Shown: positions 53,772 through 64,000, numbered from the stretch's first letter. The stretch: DNA of 64,000 bases from GCA-016699445 sp964555055 (GCA_964555055.1 CAZKQW010000003.1:1-64000), one strand, 5' to 3'. Notes: generated by a model not told the origin, from the letters alone. Made by a program: numbers and translations.

Positions 53772-55652
53772 TTAAATTCGATTTTCTTGTCGTTTTAAAT
53801 AAACCAAGATGACGGAAAGAGCGGCTGGTGTCATGCCGGGAATGCGCGACGCTTGACCGATGCAGCTCGGTTTCACTTTCGAAAGCTTTTCTGTGATTTC
53901 TCGAGACAGACCCGGAATACTGTTAAAAGAGAAATCTTGGGGAATGCGAATGGACTCCATCTTTTTGAATTGGTTGATTTGGTCCTGCTGACGATCCAAA
54001 TATCCTTCATACTTCACTTGAATTTCCACTTGTTCTAAAACTTCCTGCCTTCGTGGCTCGTCCAATTCTAAAAACTCTGGAGATTTTAAATAAGAAGGGA
54101 AATGATTTTGAAGGAGGGAGTGAATATGGTTCTCCGGCCGCTTTAATAAAGTTTCTAAAAGCACACCGGCCACGCGTTTTTGTTTGAGAAGGTGGCTGAG
54201 ACGGTCAATCTCCAAGAATTTTTTCCACGATTTTTCATAGTCCGTGGAAGAGACTAATCCTAGTTCGTTCCCTAAAGCACGGAGTCGAAGGTCCGCATTA
54301 TCTTCACGTAATGAAAGACGGTATTCCGCTCGGGAAGTGAACATACGGTAAGGCTCTGATCGACCTTCTGTGGTAACGCCTTTCGTCACTAAATCATCGA
54401 TCATGATGCCGATATAGGCTTGGGAGCGGTCGAGAAGGAATGGGGGACGACCTCGGGATTTTAGTACAGCGTTGATGCCGGCCATGAGCCCTTGGGCTGC
54501 GGCTTCTTCGTAACCGGTAGTGCCGTTAATTTGTCCCGCGTGAAACAATCCAGAAATTTTTTTCGTCTCCAAAGAATGATGAAGTTGGTTCGGCGGGACG
54601 AAGTCGTATTCAATCGCATAGCCGGGTTTGGCGATAATAGCTTCTTCCAGACCCGGAATGGTTCGGACGAAAGCGAGTTGGACTTCTTCCGGAAGACTCG
54701 TAGAAATCCCATTCGGATACCATTCTGGGTGGTCGAGACCTTCGGGCTCCAAGAAAATCTGATGTCTCTCCTTATCCCCAAATTTAACGATTTTATCTTC
54801 AATCGACGGGCAGTAGCGAGGACCCGTGGATTGGATGATCCCCGCATAAAGAGGGGATTTGTCTAAATTTTGTCTAATAATTTCATGTGTTTGAGGGTTT
54901 GTGTGGGTGATATAGCAACAAGTCTGTCTTTGCGTTACTTGAGAATGGGCAAAGCTAAAAAGAGAGGGGTTTGAGTCGCCCCACTGAGGTTCCATCTTCT
55001 CGAAATGAATACTGCTCCCCAAAATTCGCGGCGGCGTCCCAGTTTTTAAACGGCCGACTTCAAATCCGAAACGGCGAAAGCTATCGGAAAGTTTTTCGGA
55101 AGGACGGTCCTCACGACGTCCTGCGGGCCAATGATGAAAACCCGTATGGGCCAATCCCTTGAGGAAAGTTCCCGTACAGACGACAACGGCCTTACAAGGG
55201 ATGGTGTCTCCGTTTTCCAAAACGACTCCGACGACGCGCGAGTCCTGCTCGAGGATTTCATCCACCATCCCTTCGTAAATGGTGAGGTTCGCTTGGCCTT
55301 TTAAAACTTCCTGCATGCGGCGTTTGTAAAGGTTCTTGTCGGATTGGCAGCGCGTCCCGCGGACGGCCGGACCTTTATTCGTGTTCAAGCGCCGGAAATG
55401 GATGCCCGTTTGGTCGGCCACTTTTCCCATTTCACCGCCAAGGGCATCGATTTCCCGGACCAGATGGCCTTTGCCGATGCCGCCGATGGCGGGATTACAG
55501 CTCATTTGAGCAATATTGTCGGCATTCGACGTGACGAGTAGGCTTTCCGCACCCATGCGTGCAGCGGCTAAAGCAGCTTCGCAACCCGCATGCCCGGCTC
55601 CGATAACAATCACTTCGAAGTTTTGATCCTTTGGATTCAAAAAAGACGGCAT
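53772..55652 (-). CDS. mnmG: tRNA uridine-34 carboxymethylaminomethyl-modifying enzyme MnmG
   Basis: MnmG (GidA) is a FAD protein of 626 residues that works with MnmE on U34 of certain tRNAs. The Rossmann motif is VIGAGHAGCEAALAAARMGA; other signatures are NPAIGGIGKGHLVREIDALG, GTFLKGLAHTG, GPRYCPSIEDKI and GQINGTTGYEEAAAQGLMAG. It is between mnmE and rsmG, as in many origin regions. Confidence 0.98.
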   Translation of the reverse strand: MPSFLNPKDQNFEVIVIGAGHAGCEAALAAARMGAESLLVTSNADNIAQMSCNPAIGGIGKGHLVREIDALGGEMGKVADQTGIHFRRLNTNKGPAVRGTRCQSDKNLYKRRMQEVLKGQANLTIYEGMVDEILEQDSRVVGVVLENGDTIPCKAVVVCTGTFLKGLAHTGFHHWPAGRREDRPSEKLSDSFRRFGFEVGRLKTGTPPRILGSSIHFEKMEPQWGDSNPSLFSFAHSQVTQRQTCCYITHTNPQTHEIIRQNLDKSPLYAGIIQSTGPRYCPSIEDKIVKFGDKERHQIFLEPEGLDHPEWYPNGISTSLPEEVQLAFVRTIPGLEEAIIAKPGYAIEYDFVPPNQLHHSLETKKISGLFHAGQINGTTGYEEAAAQGLMAGINAVLKSRGRPPFLLDRSQAYIGIMIDDLVTKGVTTEGRSEPYRMFTSRAEYRLSLREDNADLRLRALGNELGLVSSTDYEKSWKKFLEIDRLSHLLKQKRVAGVLLETLLKRPENHIHSLLQNHFPSYLKSPEFLELDEPRRQEVLEQVEIQVKYEGYLDRQQDQINQFKKMESIRIPQDFSFNSIPGLSREITEKLSKVKPSCIGQASRIPGMTPAALSVILVYLKRQENRI

Positions 55653-55691
55653 AAAAATAGTTTTCGGATCTCGGGCTAGAATGGTTGCTCT

Positions 55692-57053
55692 TTATTTTCC
55701 AATACAAAATTTAGAGAAAATTTCCTCTAAGATCTCGTCGTTCGTGATTTCGCCCGTGATTTCCCCCAGCCGATCCGTGAGGACGTTCAGGTCCGCGACC
55801 AAGAATTCGAGTGAGAGCTTATGACTGCTGGAATGGCGAAGTTTTTCCAAAGATTGGAGCGACCTCTCTAAAGCGATACGATGACGCGTGTTAACTAACA
55901 CGAGCCCTTCTTGGGGAGCTGTTTTGCGGATACGAAAATAGTCTACGATTTTTTTCTTCAAAAGGTCGATTCCCTCGTGGGTTTTAGCCGAAATAGGAAC
56001 GGCCTCAGGAAAGCTTCCGTCGGTCTTGCGGACTAAATCCGATTTATTAAGGAGCTTAAGCGTATGATCGGGAAGAATCGATAGGACCCGCCTATCCTCG
56101 TCATCCAACGGGCGGCTGGCGTCCAGAACCGCTAAGACCAGATCAGCGGCGTTTATTTTTTCCTGAGCTCTGCGGATCCCTTCGGCCTCAACGTTTTCCA
56201 AGGTCTCTCGGATACCAGCCGTATCGATGAACCTGACCAAGAGCCCTTCCAAGTCAAGGCATTCCTCGATGAGATCTCGTGTGGTGCCGGGAGAGGCGTG
56301 CACGATCGCCCGGTCTTCTCGAAGAAGGGCATTAAACAGACTGGACTTGCCAACATTTGGTTTGCCGACGATGGCGACGCGTACACCCTCCCGCATGCGT
56401 CGTCCTTCTTCGTAGGTCGATAGAAGCCCGGTGATTTGCGAAGCGATGCGGCCCAAGCGGTCGTTGATTTCGTCGTAATAAAGACCTTGCACGTCTTCAT
56501 CCTCGGGAAAATCGATCATGGCTTCCATTTGGGCTCGCAGTACGATCAGGTCGTTCCTCATTTTTTTAATGGTTTGAGAGAGATGCCCTTGAAGGTATTG
56601 GTGAGCCATCTGAGTGGAAAGCTCATTGGATGATGCGATTAAATCAGCGACGGCCTCAGCTTGTATGAGGTCGATTTTACCATTGAGGAATGCCCTTTTC
56701 GTAAACTCTCCCGGTTCCGCCAGTCGAGCTCCGGCGCGACACAAGAGTGTTAAAATACGTTGAAGGAGAAAAGGACTACCGTGAGCGTGAATTTCAACCA
56801 GGTCTTCTCCTGTATAAGAAAGAGGCCCTTTAAAAGGGAGAATCAAAACTTGATCCAAATGACGACGCGTATCGGGATCGATAAAATTTCCCAAAAGTAC
56901 TCGTCCCGTCTCAAAAGATTGGGGAAATCCGCGCTCCCAAAACGAATTCATTAAAGGATAAGCTTGAGATCCGGAAAGTCGAATGATCCCAATTGCTCCA
57001 GCTCCGGAGGCCGTGGCTATTGCCGCAATCGTGTCTTGAGAAGAATGTTTCAT
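55692..57053 (-). CDS. mnmE: tRNA modification GTPase MnmE
   Basis: This 453-residue GTPase (TrmE) partners MnmG. The N-terminal folate-binding domain opens DTIAAIATASGAGAIGIIRL; the G domain has GKPNVGKSSLFNALL, TPGTTRDLIEE (with S for T in ASPGTTRD) and DTAGIRE; the protein ends in the catalytic FCIGK, which is invariant. Its start is 200 bases from groES on the other strand. Confidence 0.98.
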   Translation of the reverse strand: MKHSSQDTIAAIATASGAGAIGIIRLSGSQAYPLMNSFWERGFPQSFETGRVLLGNFIDPDTRRHLDQVLILPFKGPLSYTGEDLVEIHAHGSPFLLQRILTLLCRAGARLAEPGEFTKRAFLNGKIDLIQAEAVADLIASSNELSTQMAHQYLQGHLSQTIKKMRNDLIVLRAQMEAMIDFPEDEDVQGLYYDEINDRLGRIASQITGLLSTYEEGRRMREGVRVAIVGKPNVGKSSLFNALLREDRAIVHASPGTTRDLIEECLDLEGLLVRFIDTAGIRETLENVEAEGIRRAQEKINAADLVLAVLDASRPLDDEDRRVLSILPDHTLKLLNKSDLVRKTDGSFPEAVPISAKTHEGIDLLKKKIVDYFRIRKTAPQEGLVLVNTRHRIALERSLQSLEKLRHSSSHKLSLEFLVADLNVLTDRLGEITGEITNDEILEEIFSKFCIGK

Positions 57054-57111
57054 GTTTAGATAGGCCTATCTTTAAGAAGTAAGAAAATGATGATTTTTAG
57101 GCAGGGGGTCC

Positions 57112-57139
57112 TTGACAGTCATGAAACGATACCTATATT
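57112..57139 (+). promoter_or_regulatory. promoter for groESL
   Basis: TTGACA at 57112-57117 and TATATT at 57134-57139 with a 16-base spacer form a strong sigma-70-like promoter, 115 bases before groES. No CIRCE element (TTAGCACTC inverted repeat) is found in the leader, so HrcA control is unlikely from this sequence. The leader 57140-57253 holds no gene. Confidence 0.65.
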
Positions 57140-57253
57140 GCGACCGCTCTGCGTTTTTAGCGCGCAGGACTACTGACAAGCACGCGACAAGATCAACTCA
57201 ATTCACACTTCCCAAGGTGGGAGGTTGTTTGCCATTAATATCAAGGAGGCATT

Positions 57254-57556
57254 ATGGCTGAGAAGAAGAAAAGCATTCGACCCCTTCATGATCGGGTTCT
57301 GGTGCAACGTTTGAATGAAGAAGAGAAGACCAAGGGCGGTATTATCATCCCGGATTCCGCCAAGGAAAAACCCCAAGAAGGCAAAGTCATCGCCATCGGC
57401 AATGGCCGTTACGAAGACGGGAAGTTGATTCCCCTCCAAGTCAAGGCGGGCGAGAAGATCCTTTTCAGCAAATATTCCGGCAATGAAATCAAAATCGACG
57501 GCGAAGAATATCTCATCATGAAGGAAGATGAGATTTTGGGCGTCCTGGAAGCTTAG
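57254..57556 (+). CDS. groES: co-chaperonin GroES
   Basis: This 100-residue heptameric lid of the chaperonin has IRPLHDRVLVQRLNEEEKTK, GGIIIPDSAKEKPQEGKVIA and the C-terminal EYLIMKEDEILGVLEA. AAGGAGG lies before the ATG. groEL follows after 30 bases. Confidence 0.98.
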   Translation: MAEKKKSIRPLHDRVLVQRLNEEEKTKGGIIIPDSAKEKPQEGKVIAIGNGRYEDGKLIPLQVKAGEKILFSKYSGNEIKIDGEEYLIMKEDEILGVLEA

Positions 57557-57586
57557 TATTCAATCACATTTCTTTAAGGAGGAAAT

Positions 57587-59227
<1,641 letters not shown>

Positions 59228-59280
59228 TGACGCTCCACGCTATAAGTTCGTAAAGAATACGAGACCTGCGTTGACTAATA

Positions 59281-59338
59281 AGGGAGCGGCGAGTATACAA
59301 AAAAAACTTTGCGTACTCGATCCGCTCCCTTTATTTTT
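59281..59338 (+). terminator. terminator-like hairpin after groEL that covers the next start codon
   Basis: AGGGAGCGGCGAGTA (59281-59295) pairs with TACTCGATCCGCTCCCT (59314-59330), with two bulged bases and an 18-base loop, and is followed by TTTATTTTTT. This looks like the groEL terminator, but the only possible start (TTG 59309) of the following gene lies in the loop. Confidence 0.7.
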
Positions 59339-61069
59339 TCCGTCGCTCTTAGCGTCGTCTTAACCTCAGTTACTTCTACGGTTCAGGCTTTCGACTTCGC
59401 GACACACGGTTACCTTCGTAACCGCATCACTTTTTACCATGATCTGGATACCCAGACGACGAACAACTCGGTGAATCAAGGCGGTAGCCTTGGCGACAAC
59501 GACCGCTTGGGATCCATTTTCTTCGCCCAAGAAAGATTGCGCCTCGAGCCGGTCGTGAAGTTAAATGATAATATCTCCATCCACACCTCAATGGACGTCT
59601 TGGACAACATCATTCAAGGAACGCAAGAGACGAAAAAGATCGATTTTCTTTCTCCGATCGTCGGGACCATCCAACTGCCGGGAGCTGGAGGCGCTATCGG
59701 CGTCACGGGAGGCCAAGCGGGGGAAAATAAAGCCCTCAATCTCCGGCGCGTTTATATGGATATCCTGACGACCGGCGGTAAGTTCCGCATCGGTCGCCAA
59801 CCCTCCCATATTGGTCTGGGAATTTTTCAGAACGACGGTAACGAGTTACAGGATGACTTCGGAGATACCGCGGACCGCATCCTTTATTTAGCGGCTTTGG
59901 AGACGCCTAAGTTCGGTACGATCAACGCCGGTTTTGCGGCTGATTTCACGTTTACGAAACAAAAAGATCCGCGTATCGACGGTCTTGGGGGGGCGATTAC
60001 GGGCCCTAAGGAAGACCTTCACCAATTCGGTGGTATCTTTCTTTATGACATCGGCAATTTTTCCGTCGGTACTTTTTCAGGCATTCGTTATAGAAACGGG
60101 AGAGAAGGAGCCACAACGACGACGGCTAGAAGAGTCCTTGTGGATGGAAACGGTGCGGCAATTCCAGATTCAAACGGTAATAATCAGCTCGGTGACCCTA
60201 TACCCGCGGGTAGGGATGGGAACACATTACTCTACTTCACCGACTTATACGGTGAATACAAGCATGGACCTTTTCGTTTCCGCGGCGAATACATCCTTTT
60301 AACGGGGAAGCTTTCGACGGGAGTGGCGATCGACGCCATCCCTTTTAATGGAATCGATAACCCATCTGCGCTGGCTCCCATCGAGTTAGCCGAACAAAAT
60401 ACGGCGATGATTCATATGGGAGCTCTTGAAGCGGACGCGAACTATGATTTCGGAGAGATCCATTTCAAAGGCGGCTATGCTTCAGGGGACGCTCAGCCTC
60501 TGTCTTCTAAGATCACACAGTTTGGATTCCGACCGGACTATCAGCTTGGATTATTGTTGTTCCACACTCCCTTGGGATCATCGCCCCGCATATCACAACA
60601 AAACCAAAATGGGATCGGTAGCCGGCAACTCGTAGGAGCCGTGCCGGTAACGGGGAATTACATTAACAATGCCATTTACACGTCGATTGGTTACGACCAT
60701 CATTTAAATCTTGAGAATATTTTGCCGAAGCCCAAGGATTCGAAAGTCGGCGTGAAATTCATCACTGCTTGGGCTCCTAAGAATAACTTCGACATCGATT
60801 TCGCGGAAATAACAGGGTTGAGTACCCTGCCTCGCTTCGTTAATTCGGGAAAGTGGTATGGTTGGGAAATCGATACGAACTTTCAAACCCGTTTGTGGGA
60901 CCACTTTATTTTTGACCTGACGGGGGCAGTTCTTTTCCCTGGGCCCGCCTATGATGTAGCCACCGACGTTACTTACCCGCCCTCCAATGTTGCCGGGATT
61001 AATAATGTGATTTATGACAAGGCAAATATCGCCTGGGGCACCCGTACGACTTTCATCGCGGAATTCTAA
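59309..61069 (+). CDS. outer-membrane beta-barrel protein (porin/alginate-export-like)
   Basis: This 586-residue protein has a signal peptide (SAPFIFSVALSVVLTSV, cut near VQA|F) and then the beginning FDFATHGYLRNRITFYHDLD. Alternating strands with aromatic ends (RLRLEPVVKLNDNISIHTSM, LRRVYMDILTTGGKFRIGRQ, FRFRGEYILLTGKL) and the final TTFIAEF with C-terminal Phe mark an outer-membrane barrel. FRIGRQPSHIGLG resembles AlgE-like export porins. It could let small solutes or polysaccharide pass. The start is TTG within a hairpin loop, with no ribosome site at a normal distance; a stop lies in frame 10 codons upstream. Confidence 0.75.
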   Translation: MRTRSAPFIFSVALSVVLTSVTSTVQAFDFATHGYLRNRITFYHDLDTQTTNNSVNQGGSLGDNDRLGSIFFAQERLRLEPVVKLNDNISIHTSMDVLDNIIQGTQETKKIDFLSPIVGTIQLPGAGGAIGVTGGQAGENKALNLRRVYMDILTTGGKFRIGRQPSHIGLGIFQNDGNELQDDFGDTADRILYLAALETPKFGTINAGFAADFTFTKQKDPRIDGLGGAITGPKEDLHQFGGIFLYDIGNFSVGTFSGIRYRNGREGATTTTARRVLVDGNGAAIPDSNGNNQLGDPIPAGRDGNTLLYFTDLYGEYKHGPFRFRGEYILLTGKLSTGVAIDAIPFNGIDNPSALAPIELAEQNTAMIHMGALEADANYDFGEIHFKGGYASGDAQPLSSKITQFGFRPDYQLGLLLFHTPLGSSPRISQQNQNGIGSRQLVGAVPVTGNYINNAIYTSIGYDHHLNLENILPKPKDSKVGVKFITAWAPKNNFDIDFAEITGLSTLPRFVNSGKWYGWEIDTNFQTRLWDHFIFDLTGAVLFPGPAYDVATDVTYPPSNVAGINNVIYDKANIAWGTRTTFIAEF

Positions 61070-61071
61070 AT

Positions 61072-61102
61072 AAAAAGGCTCCTTTTTATCGGAGCCTTTT
61101 TT
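61072..61102. terminator. bidirectional rho-independent terminator
   Basis: AAAAAGGCTCC and GGAGCCTTTTTT form an 11-bp stem with an eight-base loop, between the barrel gene and the convergent gene at 61136. A/T runs on both sides allow use in both directions. Confidence 0.88.
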
Positions 61103-61135
61103 CAAGATATTTCATCGATAGATTAAACTACCTAA

Positions 61136-61459
61136 TTACTGAACTTCTCGCCCGTTTCCCGAGTAAGGGTTAAACATCGTATAGAGATCTTGATGAGGTC
61201 TCAAGAATTTCTCTCGGTCCTTCCCTAGCAAACCTTGCTTGTCCGCTTCGGCGCGAGCGTTTTCCAAACCGTAGCTCGCCGTGAGAAACTTAAAGCCGTC
61301 TCCCGCATTAGGTTTCGACTCCAACTCTACCCAAAACAAAGCATCTTCGATCATGTCGATGGCGAATTGCTTTTCTTGCGGATTCAACGCACTGAACTTC
61401 GGTGAATGTTTTAAGAAGCTCAACTTCGGATGTTTTTTTACCAATTCTTCAAAAGTCAT
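61136..61459 (-). CDS. hypothetical protein
   Basis: I do not recognise this 107-residue protein. It opens MTFEELVKKHPKLSFLKHSP and has no signal or TM segment. The sequence is mixed and charged, with ALNPQEKQFAIDMIEDALFW as a probable helix. It is 12 bases downstream of the gene at 61472-61780 and likely in one transcript with it. Confidence 0.5.
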   Translation of the reverse strand: MTFEELVKKHPKLSFLKHSPKFSALNPQEKQFAIDMIEDALFWVELESKPNAGDGFKFLTASYGLENARAEADKQGLLGKDREKFLRPHQDLYTMFNPYSGNGREVQ

Positions 61460-61471
61460 AAATCCCCCGAT

Positions 61472-61780
61472 TTAGGCTAGTAAAGTTTTTAACTGCTCGG
61501 TTAAGTGGTTAACGGCAGATCCTCTCGACTTTACACCGGTCGCCCCTAAGGATAAAGTCTCATCGACGTTTCGTTGCATCGGGGTCAAAGGAGCGGCAAA
61601 TCTTCCCAAGCCCGTCAAACGAGAGAGAGACCCGAGGTCAATAGTGGAAGCCGAGACTTGCGTGTAGGCCGTATTGACAATGGATCGAGTAGTGGATGGC
61701 TCTGGAGTCGATGAGGTGGTCGGTAGTACTCTTGCCGGGGCATGAGCCCTTGGCTGATTTCGGATCGCTGGTGTTGCCAT
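61472..61780 (-). CDS. hypothetical protein with disordered N-terminus
   Basis: This 102-residue product starts MATPAIRNQPRAHAPARVLP, with GGAGG before the ATG at 61780. The first 60 residues are rich in Thr, Ser, Pro and Ala and look unstructured; the end (NHLTEQLKTLLA) may form a short helix. I see no family. An upstream extension of 14 codons lacks a ribosome site. Confidence 0.45.
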   Translation of the reverse strand: MATPAIRNQPRAHAPARVLPTTSSTPEPSTTRSIVNTAYTQVSASTIDLGSLSRLTGLGRFAAPLTPMQRNVDETLSLGATGVKSRGSAVNHLTEQLKTLLA

Positions 61781-62087
61781 AATCAAAACCTCCTCCCCGC
61801 TATAATGCAAGGGATCTGCCATATTCGGCGTAGGGCCCTCTTAGAGTTGCTAGTTTCAGGTAAAAAACTGAAATAATTCATGTTTTTTTACCCTACTTTA
61901 ACCTAAATCTCTAAAATAATTCGAGAAATTAGGATGTTTCAGGGGGTTTTTATACCCCAGCTTGGGTGATTTAAGAGTTCCTTAATAATAAAAAAAAGAA
62001 CTTCCCGTTTCATCCAAAGGAATTATCGGCTTTTCCCAACTAAAGTTGTGAAAAATCGAAGTCAGCTTCATCGGGGAACTTAAGAAA
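61781..62087. other. intergenic region without recognised gene
   Basis: This stretch is AT-rich with several A and T runs. It must hold the promoter of the gene starting at 61780. I see no gene, repeat or clear terminator in it. The 62172-62273 gap on the other side of the small basic peptide holds the promoter of the CsgG-like gene. Confidence 0.4.
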
Positions 62088-62171
62088 TTAACCGCGGTAA
62101 CGGAGGCTTTTGATTTTTTTGCCGGCTTTTTTACGACGCTTTTTGAGCGCTTGCTTTGCTTTTTTGTACAT
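62088..62171 (-). CDS. 27-residue basic peptide, possible small ribosomal protein
   Basis: The frame reads MYKKAKQALKKRRKKAGKKI in its first 20 residues and ends SLRYRG. Fifteen of 27 residues are Lys or Arg. This resembles tiny basic ribosome-associated proteins (AURKAIP1/COX24-like or Thx-like), which are often missed in annotation. No strong ribosome site precedes the ATG, and a different frame on the same strand is also open for 27 codons, so the call is tentative. Confidence 0.4.
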   Translation of the reverse strand: MYKKAKQALKKRRKKAGKKIKSLRYRG

Positions 62172-62273
62172 AAGGCGCAGGGCTATAGATAAACGCGGGG
62201 TCAAGGTCAAACATTGTTTGACGGTAGGCTAACATCGCGGTACTAACAGCGCACTTTTAAAGGGAGATATTTC

Positions 62274-62912
62274 ATGAAAAAAGCAAAAATCCTAGGTTTT
62301 GCTAGTGTTTTAGCATTGCTCGCTTCAAGCCCCGTCTGGGCTAAAAAGGCAGCTCAAGATGACGAGGATTATGTGCCTCGCAATAAAAGGCCGACCGTGG
62401 CTGTGACGCGTATGCGTGGAGAGGGTATCAGCCTTCACGAAAACACGGCGGAATCCCTTAAGGATATCGCAAACGACTCGTGCGTGAAGAACGGTCTCCG
62501 TTGCTTGGAAAGGCAGGATTTAGATGCCGTGCGAGAAGAGCAGGCTCTAGCTAATTCGAGTGAAGCGGCACCTAGGCAAGGTCGGGCTAAGAAGGGTAAG
62601 TTAACCACTGCGGACGTTTTGGTTTCGTGTGCATTAACAGGTTCCACCGCGGATTCCGCCGGTGTGGGTGTTGCGGTAAATAATAAAGTATTGAATACGA
62701 TCGGGCTGCGAGGTGTCGGCGTTTCAACGGATCGCGTGACCATGACCTGCCGGGCAGTCGATTCCAGCACGGGTGAAATCATCTTATCCAAGACGACCAA
62801 TAAGATGGCCGCGACGACCGAATTGGCCGTCTTCAATTACAAATCACCCCTCGCAAAGGCAGTTGAAAGAAGCATGGATGCTTTTTTCAAAGAATTGAAG
62901 AATCAATTATAA
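62274..62912 (+). CDS. CsgG-like secreted protein
   Basis: This 212-residue protein has a signal peptide (MKKAKILGFASVLALLASSP, cut near VWA|K). The mature part has the layout of the CsgG/curli-assembly fold: RPTVAVTRMRGEG, then NGLRCLERQDLDAVREEQAL, ADVLVSCALTGST and CRAVDSSTGEIILSKTTNK. No lipobox Cys is present, unlike CsgG itself. Other curli genes are absent. It may be a periplasmic relative with another task. Confidence 0.65.
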   Translation: MKKAKILGFASVLALLASSPVWAKKAAQDDEDYVPRNKRPTVAVTRMRGEGISLHENTAESLKDIANDSCVKNGLRCLERQDLDAVREEQALANSSEAAPRQGRAKKGKLTTADVLVSCALTGSTADSAGVGVAVNNKVLNTIGLRGVGVSTDRVTMTCRAVDSSTGEIILSKTTNKMAATTELAVFNYKSPLAKAVERSMDAFFKELKNQL

Positions 62913-62916
62913 AAAC

Positions 62917-63297
62917 TCAATGTTTTGTCGGATTTTTGTCGGCACTTAAGAACTCAGGGATCACGAAACTCATCATATTACTGAAGGGTTTCGAGAACTT
63001 TAATCCCATCATGGTTTTTCCTTTTTTCTGAACACGGATGACTTCCGCGTGGAAGGATTCCTTTTGTTCGCCGGATTCCACCAAAAGGGTAACTTCATGC
63101 TGTGGGGATACAGTTTGCCATAAGGCCTCGAAAGGCAGAGCGATGCAAATACCCGTACGGCTCAGGTTTACCGCTTTGGCGCGTATCTCGACGCTTTGAG
63201 ACGCTTCGGGGTTAATGAGCGATCCCCCCTCAATGACCAACGACGCTTTGATTGGCACTTTGCGCACGTCTTGTCTTGGATGTGTTCTTCTATCCAT
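62917..63297 (-). CDS. PilZ-domain protein
   Basis: This 126-residue cyclic-di-GMP receptor has the two binding motifs: RRTHPRQDVR near the N-terminus (RxxxR) and NLSRTGICIALPF (N/DxSxxG) near residue 50. The rest forms the PilZ barrel (FHAEVIRVQKKGKTMMGLKF). It probably controls motility or surface polysaccharide by binding c-di-GMP. It is convergent with the CsgG-like gene, 4 bases apart. Confidence 0.85.
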   Translation of the reverse strand: MDRRTHPRQDVRKVPIKASLVIEGGSLINPEASQSVEIRAKAVNLSRTGICIALPFEALWQTVSPQHEVTLLVESGEQKESFHAEVIRVQKKGKTMMGLKFSKPFSNMMSFVIPEFLSADKNPTKH

Positions 63298-63364
63298 AGG
63301 TTTCTGATCCCCCCATGCCTACTCATCGGCATGCCTTCCTAAAAAGTTGTGTGTTTTTTGACTA

Positions 63365-64000
63365 TTATGAATCTTTTTTTAAAGTGCCGGTTTCAAGAAG
63401 GTACTGGTAGGTGCTTTCAATTCCTTGTTGGAGGGAAAATTGCGGTTGATACCCTAATAATCTCCTAGCCTTGGAAATATCGAGCATCCAATTCCTTTGA
63501 AGGAAATTCGTGGCGTTGTCCCAGCTTAACGGCATGAGTCGTGAGGTGAGATGGGAAAAAAAGTCAGAAGCGCCCGCAGCAACGTAAATAAGAGGGCTTG
63601 GGATGCGAAAGATCATGATCTTTCGGTTCATGACAGCCCCAAAAACTTGAGCGGCTTCCTCCCAACTATAATTTTTTTCGTCTCCGATGAAAAAGGTCTC
63701 GCCGATCGCTTTTTCCGAAATTGCGGCCAAGAGGATACCGGAAACGATATCTTTCACGTAGGCCGCATTGATGACCTTTTTCCTTAAGCCGGGTAAGAAA
63801 ACGAATCCTGAATCCACCATTTTAAAAAGAGAAAGGAACTGTTCGTCGCGGGGCCCGTAAATAGCTGGGGGGCGGATGATAGTAATGGGTAGCTTATCCA
63901 TATAGAGAGACGCGATAGATTCGGCTTCGAGCTTACTTTCTCCATACGCATTGACAGGATGGGGGCGGTCTGTCTCGAGCGCGGGTCGGTAATCACCGTT
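63365..64000 (-). CDS. NAD-dependent epimerase/dehydratase, C-terminal part
   Basis: The frame runs to the window edge on the minus strand and gives 211 residues without a start; the ATG at 63901 is internal. It holds the SDR catalytic motif NAYGESKLEAE and PITIIRPPAIYGPRDEQFL, VNAAYVKDIVSGILLA-like substrate contacts and a C-terminal DISKARRLLGYQPQFSLQQG. Relatives act on nucleotide sugars or, in the 3-beta-HSD-like branch, on other alcohols. The substrate is unknown. Confidence 0.85.
   Translation of the reverse strand, partial: NGDYRPALETDRPHPVNAYGESKLEAESIASLYMDKLPITIIRPPAIYGPRDEQFLSLFKMVDSGFVFLPGLRKKVINAAYVKDIVSGILLAAISEKAIGETFFIGDEKNYSWEEAAQVFGAVMNRKIMIFRIPSPLIYVAAGASDFFSHLTSRLMPLSWDNATNFLQRNWMLDISKARRLLGYQPQFSLQQGIESTYQYLLETGTLKKDS

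Noticed and set aside
57140..57253. CIRCE operator before groES
   Set aside because: No TTAGCACTC inverted repeat is found in the leader.

Overview
The window is a stretch of Gram-negative bacterial chromosome that contains the replication origin. The genes rpmH-rnpA-yidD-yidC, dnaA-dnaN-gyrB, atpF'FHAGDC, parB-parA-rsmG-mnmG-mnmE and groES-groEL all lie between 34 and 59 kb, with DnaA boxes on both sides of dnaA and two perfect parS sites in and beside rsmG. Lipoproteins, an OmpA-domain protein, an outer-membrane barrel and YidC show a double-membrane cell. Gene content (bactofilin beside parAB, F1 genes split from the a and c subunits, GAF-PtsP, PilZ, agmatine deiminase route) suggests a deltaproteobacteria-like lineage, but this is inference; there is no rRNA here to place it. 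I recognised no rRNA, tRNA, CRISPR array or complete insertion sequence.

0-31 kb is mixed housekeeping and accessory DNA: the tail of an RCC1-repeat protein, an EVE protein, a spore-photoproduct-lyase-like radical SAM enzyme, hisS, aspS, an aldo/keto reductase, two VapBC toxin-antitoxin pairs with palindromic operators, two AAA ATPases of the DUF4143 and DUF234 types with repeats around their starts, a RecB-like nuclease, an acyl-CoA dehydrogenase carrying an in-frame palindromic insert, aconitase, a methyltransferase-like protein next to an M49-like metallopeptidase, rlmH, rluB, the aguA-aguB putrescine genes, a lytic transglycosylase and ptsP.

31.1-34.0 kb holds the most interesting locus: a secreted 147-residue Cys/Lys-repeat peptide (14 Cys, mostly at five-residue spacing), a DUF692/MNIO enzyme, a DUF2063 partner and a YceI-like protein in one tight operon. 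The layout matches the HvfABC/bufferin class of copper-related RiPPs, but the peptide has CKSKE/CKSKD repeats instead of the usual EGKCG motif. A 15-bp hairpin just after the precursor stop lies inside the maturase reading frame.

34-57 kb is the origin core, followed by polyprenyl synthase, a likely sigma-54 promoter driving a small protein and a ComEA-like protein, a multi-pass membrane protein, the ATP synthase F1/stalk operon with a short epsilon subunit, bactofilin, ParABS and the tRNA-modification genes. recF is absent between dnaN and gyrB. 57-64 kb holds groESL, an outer-membrane barrel with an odd TTG start inside a terminator-like hairpin, small unknown genes including a 27-residue basic peptide, a CsgG-like protein, a PilZ protein and the 3' part of a sugar-nucleotide epimerase that runs off the window.
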